Part shown: positions 1 to 9,234 of the stretch, piece by piece
Layout: each line of letters starts with the position of its first letter
Numbering within the stretch: position 1 is the stretch's first letter
NCBI RefSeq assembly: GCF_000691525.1
Contig: NZ_JMDW01000003.1
Span: forward strand, 372,001 to 436,000
Direction: 5' to 3'
Length of the DNA: 64,000 bases
Source: Mycolicibacterium neoaurum ATCC 25795
GTDB lineage: Bacteria > Actinomycetota > Actinomycetes > Mycobacteriales > Mycobacteriaceae
Position numbers and translations under genes: made by a program
The notes under the pieces: model-generated
Database searches by the model: none
Told to the model about the DNA's origin: nothing
What the model saw: the letters and a program-made list of their open reading frames with translations, nothing else

Positions 1-1793
1 GCGCGGACAAGCTGGCCGCCGAGGCCAACCGGCGGCGCCGGGAACTGTTGCAGCGCAACAACCTCGACGGCACCCTCGCCGAGGTCAAGAAGTTGCTCGA
101 CGAGGCCGTGCTGGCCGAGCGCAAGGAACTGGCCCGGGCGCTCGACGATGACGCCCGGTTCGGCGAGATGCAGATGGAGGCGCTGTCGCCGTCACCGGCC
201 AAGGCCGTCCAGGAACTCGCCGATTACGACTGGCGCTCGGCCGAAGCGCGGCAGAAGTACGACCAGATCAAGGATCTGCTCGGCCGCGAGATGCTCGACC
301 AGCGGTTCGCCGGAATGAAGGACGCACTGCAGAACGCCACCGACGAAGACCGCGCCGCCATCAACAAGATGCTCGATGACCTCAATGACCTGCTGGAAAA
401 GCACGCCAGGGGAGAGGACACCGACGAGGATTTCGAGAAGTTCATGGCCGAACACGGCCAGCACTTCCCGGAAAACCCGCGCAATGTCGACGAGCTGATG
501 GATTCGTTGGCCAAGCGCTCCGCGGCCGCCCAACGGTTCCGCAACAGCCTGTCCGAATCGCAGCGCGCAGAGCTGGATGCCTTGGCCCAGCAGGCCTTCG
601 GTTCGCCGTCGCTGATGAGTGCGCTGAGCCGGCTGGACGCCAACCTGCAGGCCGCCCGCCCCGGTGAGGACTGGAACGGTTCGCAGGAATTCCGTGGCGA
701 GGATCCGTTGGGCATGGGCCAGGGCGCACAGGCCCTCGCCGATATCGCCGAACTGGAACAGCTGGCCGAACAACTCTCGCAGGGTTATGCCGGGGCCACC
801 ATGGAGGATGTCGATCTGGACATGCTGGCCCGCCAGCTCGGTGACGAGGCCGCCGTCAATGCCCGCACACTGGCCGATCTGGAACGTGCACTCACCGAAC
901 AGGGCTTCCTGGACCGCGGGTCCGACGGCCAGTTCCGGCTCTCGCCCAAGGCGATGCGCCAGCTCGGGCAGACCGCGCTGCGCGATGTCGCCCAGCGGCT
1001 GTCCGGCCGGCACGGCGAGCGGGAGACCCGCCGCGCCGGTGCGGCCGGTGAGCTGACCGGTGCGACCCGGCCGTGGGCGTTCGGGGACACCGAGCCGTGG
1101 AACGTCACCCGCACGATCACCAATGCCGTACTGCGGCAAGCAGGCTCAGGGGTGATCGACGGCCCGGTGCGGATCGGCGTCGAGGACGTCGAGATCTCCG
1201 AGACCGAGACCCGAACCCAGTCCGCTGTCGCGCTGCTGGTGGACACCAGCTTCTCGATGGTCATGGAGAACCGGTGGTTGCCGATGAAGCGCACCGCGCT
1301 GGCGCTCAACCACCTGGTGAGCACTCGGTTCCGCTCCGACGCGCTGGAGATCATCGCGTTCGGGCGGCACGCGCGCACCGTCAGCGCCGCCGAGCTGACG
1401 GCCCTGGAGGGCGTACGGGACCAGGGCACCAACCTGCATCACGCGCTGGCGCTGGCGGCCCGGCATCTGCGCAAGCACCCCAACGCCCAGCCGGTCGTGC
1501 TGGTGGTCACCGACGGTGAGCCGACCGCCCACCTGGAGGATTTCGGCGACGGCGCCGAGGCGTTCTTCTACTACCCGCCGCACCCGCGGACAATCGGGCT
1601 GACGGTGAAGGGTTTCGACGATCTCGCAGCTCTGGGCGCGCAGTTGACGATCTTCCGGCTGGGCAGCGATCCTGGACTGGCCCGGTTCATCGACCAGGTG
1701 GCCCGCCGGGTCGGCGGGCGCGTCGTGGTGCCCGATCTCGATGGGCTCGGCGCGGCAGTGGTCGGCGACTATCTACGCGCGCGGCGCCGCTGA
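1..1793 (+). CDS. VWA-domain protein, 5'-truncated (Rv0959-like)
   Basis: The frame is already open at base 3 and reads in frame through a TTG at 48, so the true start lies before the window; only the C-terminal ~596 residues are seen. The N-terminal two thirds are charged and helical. A von Willebrand factor A domain occupies the C-terminal third: the MIDAS motif DTSFS lies about 398 residues after the TTG and a second metal-site motif, TDGEPT, follows. Such proteins are usually encoded beside a MoxR/magnesium-chelatase-type AAA+ ATPase, and in M. tuberculosis the upstream neighbour Rv0958 is of that kind; here it would lie just outside. The role is probably an ATPase-linked, metal-dependent adaptor, but the substrate is unknown. 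Family call is firm, function is not. Confidence 0.85.
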   Translation, partial: ADKLAAEANRRRRELLQRNNLDGTLAEVKKLLDEAVLAERKELARALDDDARFGEMQMEALSPSPAKAVQELADYDWRSAEARQKYDQIKDLLGREMLDQRFAGMKDALQNATDEDRAAINKMLDDLNDLLEKHARGEDTDEDFEKFMAEHGQHFPENPRNVDELMDSLAKRSAAAQRFRNSLSESQRAELDALAQQAFGSPSLMSALSRLDANLQAARPGEDWNGSQEFRGEDPLGMGQGAQALADIAELEQLAEQLSQGYAGATMEDVDLDMLARQLGDEAAVNARTLADLERALTEQGFLDRGSDGQFRLSPKAMRQLGQTALRDVAQRLSGRHGERETRRAGAAGELTGATRPWAFGDTEPWNVTRTITNAVLRQAGSGVIDGPVRIGVEDVEISETETRTQSAVALLVDTSFSMVMENRWLPMKRTALALNHLVSTRFRSDALEIIAFGRHARTVSAAELTALEGVRDQGTNLHHALALAARHLRKHPNAQPVVLVVTDGEPTAHLEDFGDGAEAFFYYPPHPRTIGLTVKGFDDLAALGAQLTIFRLGSDPGLARFIDQVARRVGGRVVVPDLDGLGAAVVGDYLRARRR

Positions 1794-1851
1794 TCGGTGC
1801 GCCGTTCAGCAAAACAAGCATCGCGGAAGCGAGCTTTTCAGCAAATGACGG

Positions 1852-2427
1852 TCAGCTGTTCTTACGTTTCTTGCGCTTGACGCCGACGCTGCCCCACAGG
1901 GAGAACCCACGGATGGTCACCCGGGGAGCTCCCGGCGTCCCTGGCTCGCCGACATGATCGAATGAGCCCATCACGGCGTGCCCGCGGACCGCGACGTTGA
2001 CTTCCGGCGGGACCAGGATCGTCTGGCCGCCGAAGATGGAGATCGTGTGGATGTCCACATCGGGTGAGGTGAAGTCGGCGTAGCGCAGATCGATGACGCC
2101 GCCACCGAACAGCGCGAAGGATGTCAGACGCTTCGGGACGTTCCAGCGACCACGCCGCTCGAACCCACTCAAGATGGCCAGGAGCAGGGTCGATGGTGCA
2201 GGCCGGCGAGGTCCGCACTGCGAGGTCGTCGCAAAGTCCGGCAGATCGGACGAGAGTCGGGCGAGCTCACCGCGTGTGGTGGCTGCGTAGGCCTTGGCCA
2301 GCCGCTGCTCATACTCGTCGACACTGAGCCGACCCTGGGCGGCGGCGTCGGTGAGAAGCTGGGCAGCCTGCGCCCGCTCGGCATCACCGGCTCGGGTGGA
2401 GCCAGGTTCGGCGGCTGAGGTGCTCAT
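1852..2427 (-). CDS. DUF1707 domain protein (Rv0966c-like)
   Basis: 191 residues from ATG at 2427. The N-terminal ~55 residues carry the DUF1707 signature (RAGDAERAQAAQLLTDAAAQ, then a DEYEQRL-type stretch), which is common in actinobacteria and often sits on membrane or regulatory proteins. The C-terminal part resembles the LiaF-like cell-wall-stress domain (DUF2154 type), and the chain ends in a basic lysine/arginine tail. There is no clear transmembrane helix. It converges with the VWA gene. In M. tuberculosis the homologue lies just before csoR; no csoR is seen here. Function unknown. Confidence 0.8.
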   Translation of the reverse strand: MSTSAAEPGSTRAGDAERAQAAQLLTDAAAQGRLSVDEYEQRLAKAYAATTRGELARLSSDLPDFATTSQCGPRRPAPSTLLLAILSGFERRGRWNVPKRLTSFALFGGGVIDLRYADFTSPDVDIHTISIFGGQTILVPPEVNVAVRGHAVMGSFDHVGEPGTPGAPRVTIRGFSLWGSVGVKRKKRKNS

Positions 2428-2533
2428 CGCAGACGAGCCTACGACTCATGCTCACGAATGCAAGCTCGTGGGCAAAACTGTTACGGCAAACTTCGCCGCT
2501 CGGACGCCCCGCTGGCAAACGACAGCTACTTTC

Positions 2534-3289
2534 TCATGTCCAGGACGGCCGGCGTTTCTGCAGGAAAGCGAGCATGCCTTCGTGCGCCTCCTCGGACACG
2601 AACAGCCGCGCCGATTGCTCGGTGAGTTCTTCGGCACGTTCGTCGAAGCCGGCCAGCACCGAGGCGGTGGTCAGCGCCTTGGACGCGGCAAGCCCCTGCG
2701 GCGAAGCCTTGGCGATGCTCGCGGTGAGATCGGCGACCGTCGCGGCGACGTCATCGACGGCCGCGGTGACGAGCCCGATCCTGGCGGCCTCCGTCGGCCC
2801 GAACTTCTCGCCGGTGACGAAGTATCGGCCCGCGGCGCGGGCGGTCAGCTTCGGCAGCAGGGTCAGCGAGATGATCGACGGAGCCACCCCGATCCGCGCC
2901 TCGGTGAGAGCGAAGGAGCTCGCGGGTCCGGCCACCGCGATATCGCAGGCGCCGACCATACCCATGCCGCCGGCCCGCACGTTCCCGTCGACCGCGGCGA
3001 TCACCGGGACCGGCAGCTCCAGGATCGCGCGCAGCAGGCGGGTCATCTCGCGGGCCCGGTCGACCGCCACATCCCCCGGTTCTCGGCCGGCCGCCTCGGA
3101 CAGGTCGGCACCCGCGCAGAACGTCGGACCGGTATGGCCCAGCACCACCGCGCGCACATCGGCGGCCGCCGCGTCGGCGAACCCCTGATGCAACTGTTCG
3201 ACCAGCGCCGTGGACAGCGCGTTGTGGTTGTGCGGCGAGTTCAGCGTCAGGCGGGCGATCCGGCCCTCGACCGTGTAGTCGACCAGCAT
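2534..3289 (-). CDS. echA7: enoyl-CoA hydratase/isomerase family protein (EchA7-like)
   Basis: 251 residues, crotonase fold, last gene of the acyl-CoA operon. The CoA-binding and oxyanion-hole segments (FCAGADLSEA and RAGGMGMVGACDIAV) are present. By eye, the second catalytic glutamate (in TEARIGVAPS) is kept, but the first of the two hydratase glutamates appears to be glycine, as happens in several crotonase subgroups, so classical water addition to a straight-chain enoyl-CoA is not assured. In a Liu/Atu-type pathway this position is filled by a glutaconyl-CoA hydratase (LiuC/AtuE). The ATG at 3289 lies 2 nt after the fadE12 stop, so the two are translationally coupled. Confidence 0.87.
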   Translation of the reverse strand: MLVDYTVEGRIARLTLNSPHNHNALSTALVEQLHQGFADAAAADVRAVVLGHTGPTFCAGADLSEAAGREPGDVAVDRAREMTRLLRAILELPVPVIAAVDGNVRAGGMGMVGACDIAVAGPASSFALTEARIGVAPSIISLTLLPKLTARAAGRYFVTGEKFGPTEAARIGLVTAAVDDVAATVADLTASIAKASPQGLAASKALTTASVLAGFDERAEELTEQSARLFVSEEAHEGMLAFLQKRRPSWT

Positions 3290-3291
3290 CG

Positions 3292-4452
3292 TCAGTAGGA
3301 CCGGGGCAGACCCAGCGAGGTCTGTGCGACGAAGTTGAGGATCATCTCCCGACTGACCGGCGCGATACGCGCCAGGCGGGAGGCGGTCAGCACCGAGGCG
3401 ATGCCGTACTCCTTGGTGAGTCCATTTCCGCCGAGGGACTGCACGGCCTGGTCGACCGCGCGCACCGATGCCTCACCGGCGGCGTACTTGGCCATGTTCG
3501 CCGACTCGGCGGCACCGAAATCATCTCCGCTGTCATAGAGCGCCGCGGCCTTCTGCATCATCAGCTTCGCGAGTTCGATCTCGATGTGGTTCTGGGCCAA
3601 CGGATGCGCGATGCCCTGATGCGCGCCGATCGGGGTCTTCCACACCTGGCGGGTCTTGACGTACTCGGTGGCCTTGTTGATGGCGAACCGGCCCATCCCC
3701 ACCGCACTGGCCGCGCCCATGATGCGCTCGGGATTCAGCCCGGCGAACAACTGCGCGATGGCGGCATCCTCGCTGCCGACGAGTGCGTCCGACGGCAGTC
3801 GCACCTCGTCGAGGAAGACCTGGAACTGGTATTCGGGACTGAGGATCTCCATCTCGATCTTGGTCCAGGACAGGCCGGGGGTGTCGGTCGGCACCACGAA
3901 CAGTGCGGGCTTCAGGTTGCCGGTTTTATGGTCCTCGGTGCGGCCGACCACGAGGATGGCCTGGGCCTGGTCGACACCGGAGATGTACACCTTCTGACCC
4001 GAGAGGATCCAGTCGCTGCCGTCATGGCGCGCGGTGGTGGTGATCCGGTGACTGTTGGAGCCGGCATCGGGTTCGGTGATGGCGAAGGCCATCGTGATCG
4101 ACCCGTCGGCGATACCGGTGACCCAGTGCTTCTTCTGTTCTTCGGTCCCGAACTTGCTGATGATCGTGCCGTTGATGGCGGGGGAGACCACCATCATCAG
4201 CAGCGGACAACCGCCCGCCGACATCTCCTCCATCACCATCGACAGCTCGTACATGCCGGCCCCACCGCCGCCGTACTCTTCGGGGAGGTTCACCCCGATG
4301 AAGCCCAGCTTGCCCGCCTCGGACCACAGTTCGTCGGTGTGCTGACCGGCCCGCGCCTTCTCCAGGTAATAGTCCTGGCCGTAGTTGGCGGCCATCGCGG
4401 CGACGGCCTTGCGCAGCGCCTGCTGCTCCTCGGTTTCGATGAAGCCGGTCAT
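3292..4452 (-). CDS. fadE12: acyl-CoA dehydrogenase (FadE12-like)
   Basis: 386 residues, the usual length for the flavin acyl-CoA dehydrogenase family. The FAD/substrate motif MAFAITEPDAGSNSH is present near residue 130. The C-terminal stretch GGNGLTKEYG keeps the glycine-rich segment, but the canonical GGTSEI-type ending seen in the operon's other dehydrogenase is absent. It would oxidise an acyl-CoA to the 2,3-enoyl-CoA and pass electrons to ETF. Its ATG overlaps the stop of accA2 by 4 nt (ATGA). Substrate unknown; the context suggests a branched or terpenoid acyl-CoA. Confidence 0.88.
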   Translation of the reverse strand: MTGFIETEEQQALRKAVAAMAANYGQDYYLEKARAGQHTDELWSEAGKLGFIGVNLPEEYGGGGAGMYELSMVMEEMSAGGCPLLMMVVSPAINGTIISKFGTEEQKKHWVTGIADGSITMAFAITEPDAGSNSHRITTTARHDGSDWILSGQKVYISGVDQAQAILVVGRTEDHKTGNLKPALFVVPTDTPGLSWTKIEMEILSPEYQFQVFLDEVRLPSDALVGSEDAAIAQLFAGLNPERIMGAASAVGMGRFAINKATEYVKTRQVWKTPIGAHQGIAHPLAQNHIEIELAKLMMQKAAALYDSGDDFGAAESANMAKYAAGEASVRAVDQAVQSLGGNGLTKEYGIASVLTASRLARIAPVSREMILNFVAQTSLGLPRSY

Positions 4453-6413
4453 GACTGTTCTCCTTCTATTCGGGCCAGCACAGTGCCGACCTCGACCTGC
4501 TGGCCTGCCTGTACGTTCAGTTCGGCGAGCACACCGTCGCTCGGCGCGGCGATCGTGTGCTCCATCTTCATGGCCTCAAGCCAGATCAACGGCTGCCCGG
4601 CGGTCACGGCATCACCGGCCGCCGCGCCGACCCGGACCACCGAACCGGGCATCGGCGCCAGCAACGATCCGTGCGCCACCGCCGAGTCCGGATCGGGGAA
4701 TCGGGGAAGACTCGTGAGGCGCACGGCACCGCGCGGCGAATCGACGAAAACCTCTGCGCCATAGCGTGTCACCGCGAAGGTCTCCTCGACACCGCTGATC
4801 GACAACACCACTTGCCCAGGGCCGGTGGACACCACGGTGACATCATCGACGTCGGGCACCTCGACACCGTCGCGTCCGATCCGATAGCGAACCAGGTGCT
4901 CCCGGTCGTCGCCATCGCGAAATGAGCGGGACTGATACCCGGAGAACAGATTGCGCCACCCGCTGGGTGCGGGTCCGAATGCCGTTGCCGTGGCGCGATT
5001 GTGCGCGGCGTCGGCGAGCGCGGCGGCCAACGCCGACGGTGCGGTGATGTCCCTGACCGCGACCAGTCGGTCAAGGCCGTGGGTGTCGAAGAACGCGGTG
5101 TCGGTGTCCCCGGCGACGAATGCCGGGTGTCGTAACACGTTGACCAACAGGTCACGGTTGGTGCCGGGACCGTGGATGACCGCGTGGGCCAGCGCCTCGG
5201 CCAGTGCGGTGGCGGCCCGTTCTCGGGTATCGGCGAACGAGATCACCTTGGCCAGCATCGGGTCGTAGAACACCGAGATGACCGATCCGTCGAGTACACC
5301 GGAATCCAGCCGAATCCCGGTGCGGCCCAGGGTGTCGAATTCGGTGCGGGCGGCCGGGACGGCGAACCGGTGCAGTGTTCCGGCCTGTGGTTGCCAGCCC
5401 TTGGCCGGGTCCTCGGCGTAGAGCCGGGCCTCGATCGAATGTCCGCGGGTGGCAGGTGGGCGGGCGTCGAGGTGGACGCCGTCGGCGACGTCGATTTGCA
5501 GCGCCACCAGGTCCAGGCCGGTGGTCTCCTCGGTGACCGGGTGTTCCACCTGCAGACGGGTGTTCATCTCCAGGAAGTAGAAGTCGCCACTGGCCCCCGG
5601 ATCGGAGCTGGCCATGAACTCGACGGTCCCGGCGCCGGTGTAACCGATCGCCTCGGCGGCCAGTCGGGCGGCCTCGAAGAGCTTGTCGCGCATGCCCGGA
5701 GTCCGGTCCACCAGCGGGGACGGTGCCTCTTCGATCACCTTCTGGTGTCTGCGCTGAATGGAGCACTCGCGTTCTCCGACGGCCCACACGGTGCCGTGCC
5801 GATCGGCCATCACCTGTACCTCGATGTGATGACCGGCGGCCAGGTAGCGCTCGCAGAAGACGGTGGGATCGCCGAACGCCGACTGTGCCTCGCGCTGCGC
5901 GGCGGCGACCTCGGCCGGCAGTTCGGACAGCTCCCGCACCACCCGCATGCCGCGGCCGCCACCACCGGCGGACGCCTTGATCAAGACGGGCAACTGGTCG
6001 GCGGTCACGGTGTCCGGGTCCAGTTCGGCCAGTACCGGCACGCCGGCCGCGGCCATCAACTTCTTGGCCTCGATCTTGGAGCCCATGGCCTGCACGGCGG
6101 CCACCGGCGGCCCGATCCAGGTCAGGCCGGCTTCCTGTACCGCGGCCGCGAAATCGGGGTTCTCCGAGAGGAACCCGTAACCGGGATGTATCGCGTCGGC
6201 ACCGGCGGCGCGCGCCGCCGCGATGAGCTGGGCGCTGTCGAGATAGCCGTTGCGGCCCTCAAGCCGGACCCGGAAGTCGGCCTCGGTGACATGTGGGGCG
6301 TCGGCGTCGGGGTCGGTGTACACCGCGACGGTGCCGATCCCGAGGCGGCGACAGGTGGTGAACACCCGGCGGGCGATCTCGCCGCGGTTGGCGACGAGGA
6401 CTCTGCTGATCAT
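4449..6413 (-). CDS. accA2: acyl-CoA carboxylase alpha chain: biotin carboxylase + BCCP (AccA2)
   Basis: 654 residues from ATG 6413, which begins the conserved MISRVLVANRGEIARR; a longer upstream frame exists but is not conserved-looking. Domain order: biotin carboxylase N-domain, ATP-grasp (with the KASAGGGGRGM loop), biotin carboxylase C-domain, a linker (BT-like) region, and a C-terminal biotinyl domain whose EAMKMEH motif places the biotinylated lysine near K616. With accD2, 67 bp upstream, it should form an acyl-CoA carboxylase like methylcrotonyl-CoA or geranyl-CoA carboxylase. Which acyl-CoA is carboxylated cannot be told from sequence. Confidence 0.93.
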   Translation of the reverse strand: MISRVLVANRGEIARRVFTTCRRLGIGTVAVYTDPDADAPHVTEADFRVRLEGRNGYLDSAQLIAAARAAGADAIHPGYGFLSENPDFAAAVQEAGLTWIGPPVAAVQAMGSKIEAKKLMAAAGVPVLAELDPDTVTADQLPVLIKASAGGGGRGMRVVRELSELPAEVAAAQREAQSAFGDPTVFCERYLAAGHHIEVQVMADRHGTVWAVGERECSIQRRHQKVIEEAPSPLVDRTPGMRDKLFEAARLAAEAIGYTGAGTVEFMASSDPGASGDFYFLEMNTRLQVEHPVTEETTGLDLVALQIDVADGVHLDARPPATRGHSIEARLYAEDPAKGWQPQAGTLHRFAVPAARTEFDTLGRTGIRLDSGVLDGSVISVFYDPMLAKVISFADTRERAATALAEALAHAVIHGPGTNRDLLVNVLRHPAFVAGDTDTAFFDTHGLDRLVAVRDITAPSALAAALADAAHNRATATAFGPAPSGWRNLFSGYQSRSFRDGDDREHLVRYRIGRDGVEVPDVDDVTVVSTGPGQVVLSISGVEETFAVTRYGAEVFVDSPRGAVRLTSLPRFPDPDSAVAHGSLLAPMPGSVVRVGAAAGDAVTAGQPLIWLEAMKMEHTIAAPSDGVLAELNVQAGQQVEVGTVLARIEGEQS

Positions 6414-6480
6414 CGAACTCCCTCCGCGATTTGGGCGCGTTCGCGCTCGCTGTGCGAACGTGAGCGCGCCGAAATCACAG

Positions 6481-8076
6481 TCACATCCGGAAGACGCCGA
6501 AGTTCGACGTCCCCTCGATCGGTCCACTGGCGATGGCGGACAGGCACATCCCGAGCACGGTGCGGGTATCGCGCGGGTCGATCACACCGTCGTCATAGAG
6601 GCGCCCGGACAGGAACATCGGCAGCGACTCGGCCTCGATCTGCGCCTCGACAGCGGCGCGCAGGGCAGCGTCGGCGGCCTCGTCGACCTGCTGACCGCGA
6701 GCCTCGGCGGCCGCGCGGCTGACGATGGAGAGCACCCCGGCGAGCTGGGTGCCACCCATCACCGCGGACTTGGAACTGGGCCAGGCGAACAGGAAGCGGG
6801 GGTCATAGGCGCGCCCACACATACCGTAGTGGCCTGCACCGTAGGAGGCGCCGATCAGCAGGGAGATGTGCGGCACCGTCGAATTGGAGACGGCGTTGAT
6901 CATCATCGACCCGTGTTTGATCATCCCGCCCTCCTCGTACGCCCTGCCCACCATGTAGCCGGTGGTGTTGTGCAGGAACAGCAGTGGGGTGTCGGAGCGG
7001 TTGGCCAGCTGGATGAACTGGGTGGCCTTCTGGGATTCTTCGGAGAACAGCACGCCGCGGGCGTTGGCCAGGATGCCGACCGGGTAGCCGTAGAGCGTCG
7101 CCCAGCCGGTGACCAGTGACGAACCGTACAGCGGCTTGAACTCGTCGAAGTCCGAACCGTCGACGATGCGGGCGATCACATCGCGCGGGTCGAAGGGGAT
7201 GCGCAGGTCGGCACCGACGATGCCGAGCAATTCCTCGGCGTCGTACTCGGGTTCGCGCACCGGTAGTGGTGCCGGGCCCTGCTTGCGCCAGTTCAGCCGC
7301 GCGACGATGCGCCTGCCGATCCGGATGGCGTCCAGTTCGTCATTGGCAAGGTAGTCGCCGAGCCCCGATGTGCGGGCGTGCATCTCGGCCCCGCCGAGCG
7401 ACTCGTCATCGGATTCCTCACCGGTGGCCATCTTGACCAACGGCGGACCGGCCAGGAACACCTTGGAGCGGTCCCGGATCATCACCACGTGGTCGGACAT
7501 GCCGGGGACGTAGGCGCCGCCGGCGGTGGAGTTGCCGAACACCAGCGCGATGGTCGGGATGCCCGCCGCCGAGAGCCGGGTGAGGTCACGGAACATCTGC
7601 CCGCCCGGGATGAAGATCTCCTTCTGGGTGGGCAGGTCTGCGCCACCGGACTCGACGAGGGAGATGACCGGTAGCCGGTTCTGGATCGCGATCTGGTTGG
7701 CGCGCAGGATCTTCTTCAGCGTCCAGGGGTTGCTGGTGCCGCCCTTGACCGTCGGATCGTTGGCGACGATCAGGCATTCCACGCCTTCGACCGCACCGAT
7801 ACCGGTGACGACGCTGGCGCCGACGGTGAAATCGCTGCCCCAGGCGGCCAGCGGGCTCAGCTCAAGGAACGGCGAGTCGGGGTCGACCAGCAGCTCGACG
7901 CGTTCCCGCGCGGTGAGCTTGCCGCGGGCATGGTGACGGTCGACGTACTTGGGACCACCGCCGGCGAGGCTGCGCTCATGCTCGGCCGCCAGCTCGGTCA
8001 GCTTGGTCGTCATCGCCGCGGCGGCATCGGTGTAGGCCGGCGTGCGTGGGTCGAGGGTGGATTTCAGACGGGTCAT
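6481..8076 (-). CDS. accD2: acyl-CoA carboxylase beta chain, carboxyltransferase (AccD2)
   Basis: 531 residues from ATG 8076 (MTRLKSTLDP). It has the two crotonase-like carboxyltransferase halves: the N-terminal acyl-CoA site region (GGAYVPGMSDH and neighbouring segments) and the C-terminal biotin-binding half (GASYGAGHYGMCGRAYDPRF, then MGGTQLAG). This arrangement matches methylcrotonyl-CoA/geranyl-CoA carboxylase beta subunits better than propionyl-CoA carboxylase AccD5. It overlaps the preceding fadE13 stop by 4 nt and precedes accA2, so the two carboxylase subunits are co-translated. Confidence 0.92.
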   Translation of the reverse strand: MTRLKSTLDPRTPAYTDAAAAMTTKLTELAAEHERSLAGGGPKYVDRHHARGKLTARERVELLVDPDSPFLELSPLAAWGSDFTVGASVVTGIGAVEGVECLIVANDPTVKGGTSNPWTLKKILRANQIAIQNRLPVISLVESGGADLPTQKEIFIPGGQMFRDLTRLSAAGIPTIALVFGNSTAGGAYVPGMSDHVVMIRDRSKVFLAGPPLVKMATGEESDDESLGGAEMHARTSGLGDYLANDELDAIRIGRRIVARLNWRKQGPAPLPVREPEYDAEELLGIVGADLRIPFDPRDVIARIVDGSDFDEFKPLYGSSLVTGWATLYGYPVGILANARGVLFSEESQKATQFIQLANRSDTPLLFLHNTTGYMVGRAYEEGGMIKHGSMMINAVSNSTVPHISLLIGASYGAGHYGMCGRAYDPRFLFAWPSSKSAVMGGTQLAGVLSIVSRAAAEARGQQVDEAADAALRAAVEAQIEAESLPMFLSGRLYDDGVIDPRDTRTVLGMCLSAIASGPIEGTSNFGVFRM

Positions 8077-9221
8077 TGGAATCCCAGCGTCTTGGCGGCC
8101 AGCGAGGTCAGGATCTCGGAGGTGCCGCCGCCGATACCCAGGATGCGCATATCGCGGTATTGGCGTTCCACCTCGGATTCGGCCATGTAGCCCATCCCGC
8201 CGAACAATTGGACGGCCTGATTGGCCACCCATTCACCGGCTTCCACGGCGGTGTTCTTGGCGAAACACACCTCGGTGATCAGATTGGACTCACCCGCCAT
8301 CTCGCGCTCGACGAGCTGATGGGTGTACACCCGTGCCACATCGATGCGACGGGCCATGTCGGCCAACGTGTTCTGCACGGCCTGCCGGGAGATCAGCGGT
8401 CGTCCGAACGTCTCGCGGTCGCGGCACCACTGCACGGTCAGGTCCAGGCAGCGCTGCGCACTGGCGTAGGCCTGCGCGGCAAGCCCGACCCGCTCGCTGA
8501 CGAACGCGCCGGCGATCTGGAGGAACCCACTGTTCTCCGCGCCGACCAGATTCGCGGCTGGCACCCGCACATCGGTATAGGACAGTTCGGCGGTGTCGCT
8601 GGATCGCCAACCCATCTTCTCCAGCTTGCGGCTGACCTCGAAGCCCTCGGACTCCTTGTCGACCACCAGCAGCGACACCCCGGCCGCACCCGGGCCGCCG
8701 GTGCGCACCGCGGTCACCACGTAATCGGCGCGGACACCGGAGGTGATGTACGTCTTGGCGCCGTTGACGATGAAATCGTCCCCGTCCCGGACCGCTTTCG
8801 TCGTCAGGTGCCCCACATCGGACCCGCCGCCGGGTTCGGTGATGGCCAGCGATCCGATGAGCTCACCGCTCAAGGTGGGGCGCACATAGGTGTCGATGAG
8901 CCGTTGGTCGCCCGAGGCGATCATGTGCGGCACCGAGATGCCGCAGGTGAACAGCGAGGCGAACACCCCGCCGGGCACACCGGTCTGATGCAGTTCCTCG
9001 CAGATGATCACCGCGTCGGCACTGTCGCCGCCCCCGCCGCCCACCGATTCCGGGTAGGGCGCACCGAGCAGTCCCGCGGCGCCTGCCGCCAGGTGCAGTT
9101 CGCGGGGCAGTTCGCCGGCGCGTTCCCATTCTTCGACGTGCGGCAGAATCTCGCGTTCGGCGAACGTACGCACCGTCTTTCGCAGGTCCTCGCGTTCGGG
9201 TGCATTCCAGACGCTGGTCAC
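8073..9221 (-). CDS. fadE13: acyl-CoA dehydrogenase (FadE13-like)
   Basis: 382 residues from a GTG at 9221 (reads MTSVWNAPEREDLRKTVRTF). It is a standard acyl-CoA dehydrogenase: ITEPGGGSDVGH for flavin contact, and a C-terminal GGMGYMAESEVERQYRD segment followed by the GGTSEIL ending typical of isovaleryl-/citronellyl-CoA-type enzymes. Together with the carboxylase and hydratase genes it forms the dehydrogenate-carboxylate-hydrate sequence used for 3-methyl-branched acyl-CoAs. The start lies 13 nt after the AtuA-like stop. Confidence 0.9.
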   Translation of the reverse strand: MTSVWNAPEREDLRKTVRTFAEREILPHVEEWERAGELPRELHLAAGAAGLLGAPYPESVGGGGGDSADAVIICEELHQTGVPGGVFASLFTCGISVPHMIASGDQRLIDTYVRPTLSGELIGSLAITEPGGGSDVGHLTTKAVRDGDDFIVNGAKTYITSGVRADYVVTAVRTGGPGAAGVSLLVVDKESEGFEVSRKLEKMGWRSSDTAELSYTDVRVPAANLVGAENSGFLQIAGAFVSERVGLAAQAYASAQRCLDLTVQWCRDRETFGRPLISRQAVQNTLADMARRIDVARVYTHQLVEREMAGESNLITEVCFAKNTAVEAGEWVANQAVQLFGGMGYMAESEVERQYRDMRILGIGGGTSEILTSLAAKTLGFQ

Positions 9222-9234
9222 AAGCTTGTCCTCA

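Noticed and set aside
5172..6722. 516-codon plus-strand ORF opposite accA2
   Set aside because: Shadow of the carboxylase gene, with His/Gly/Arg-rich composition typical of antisense frames.
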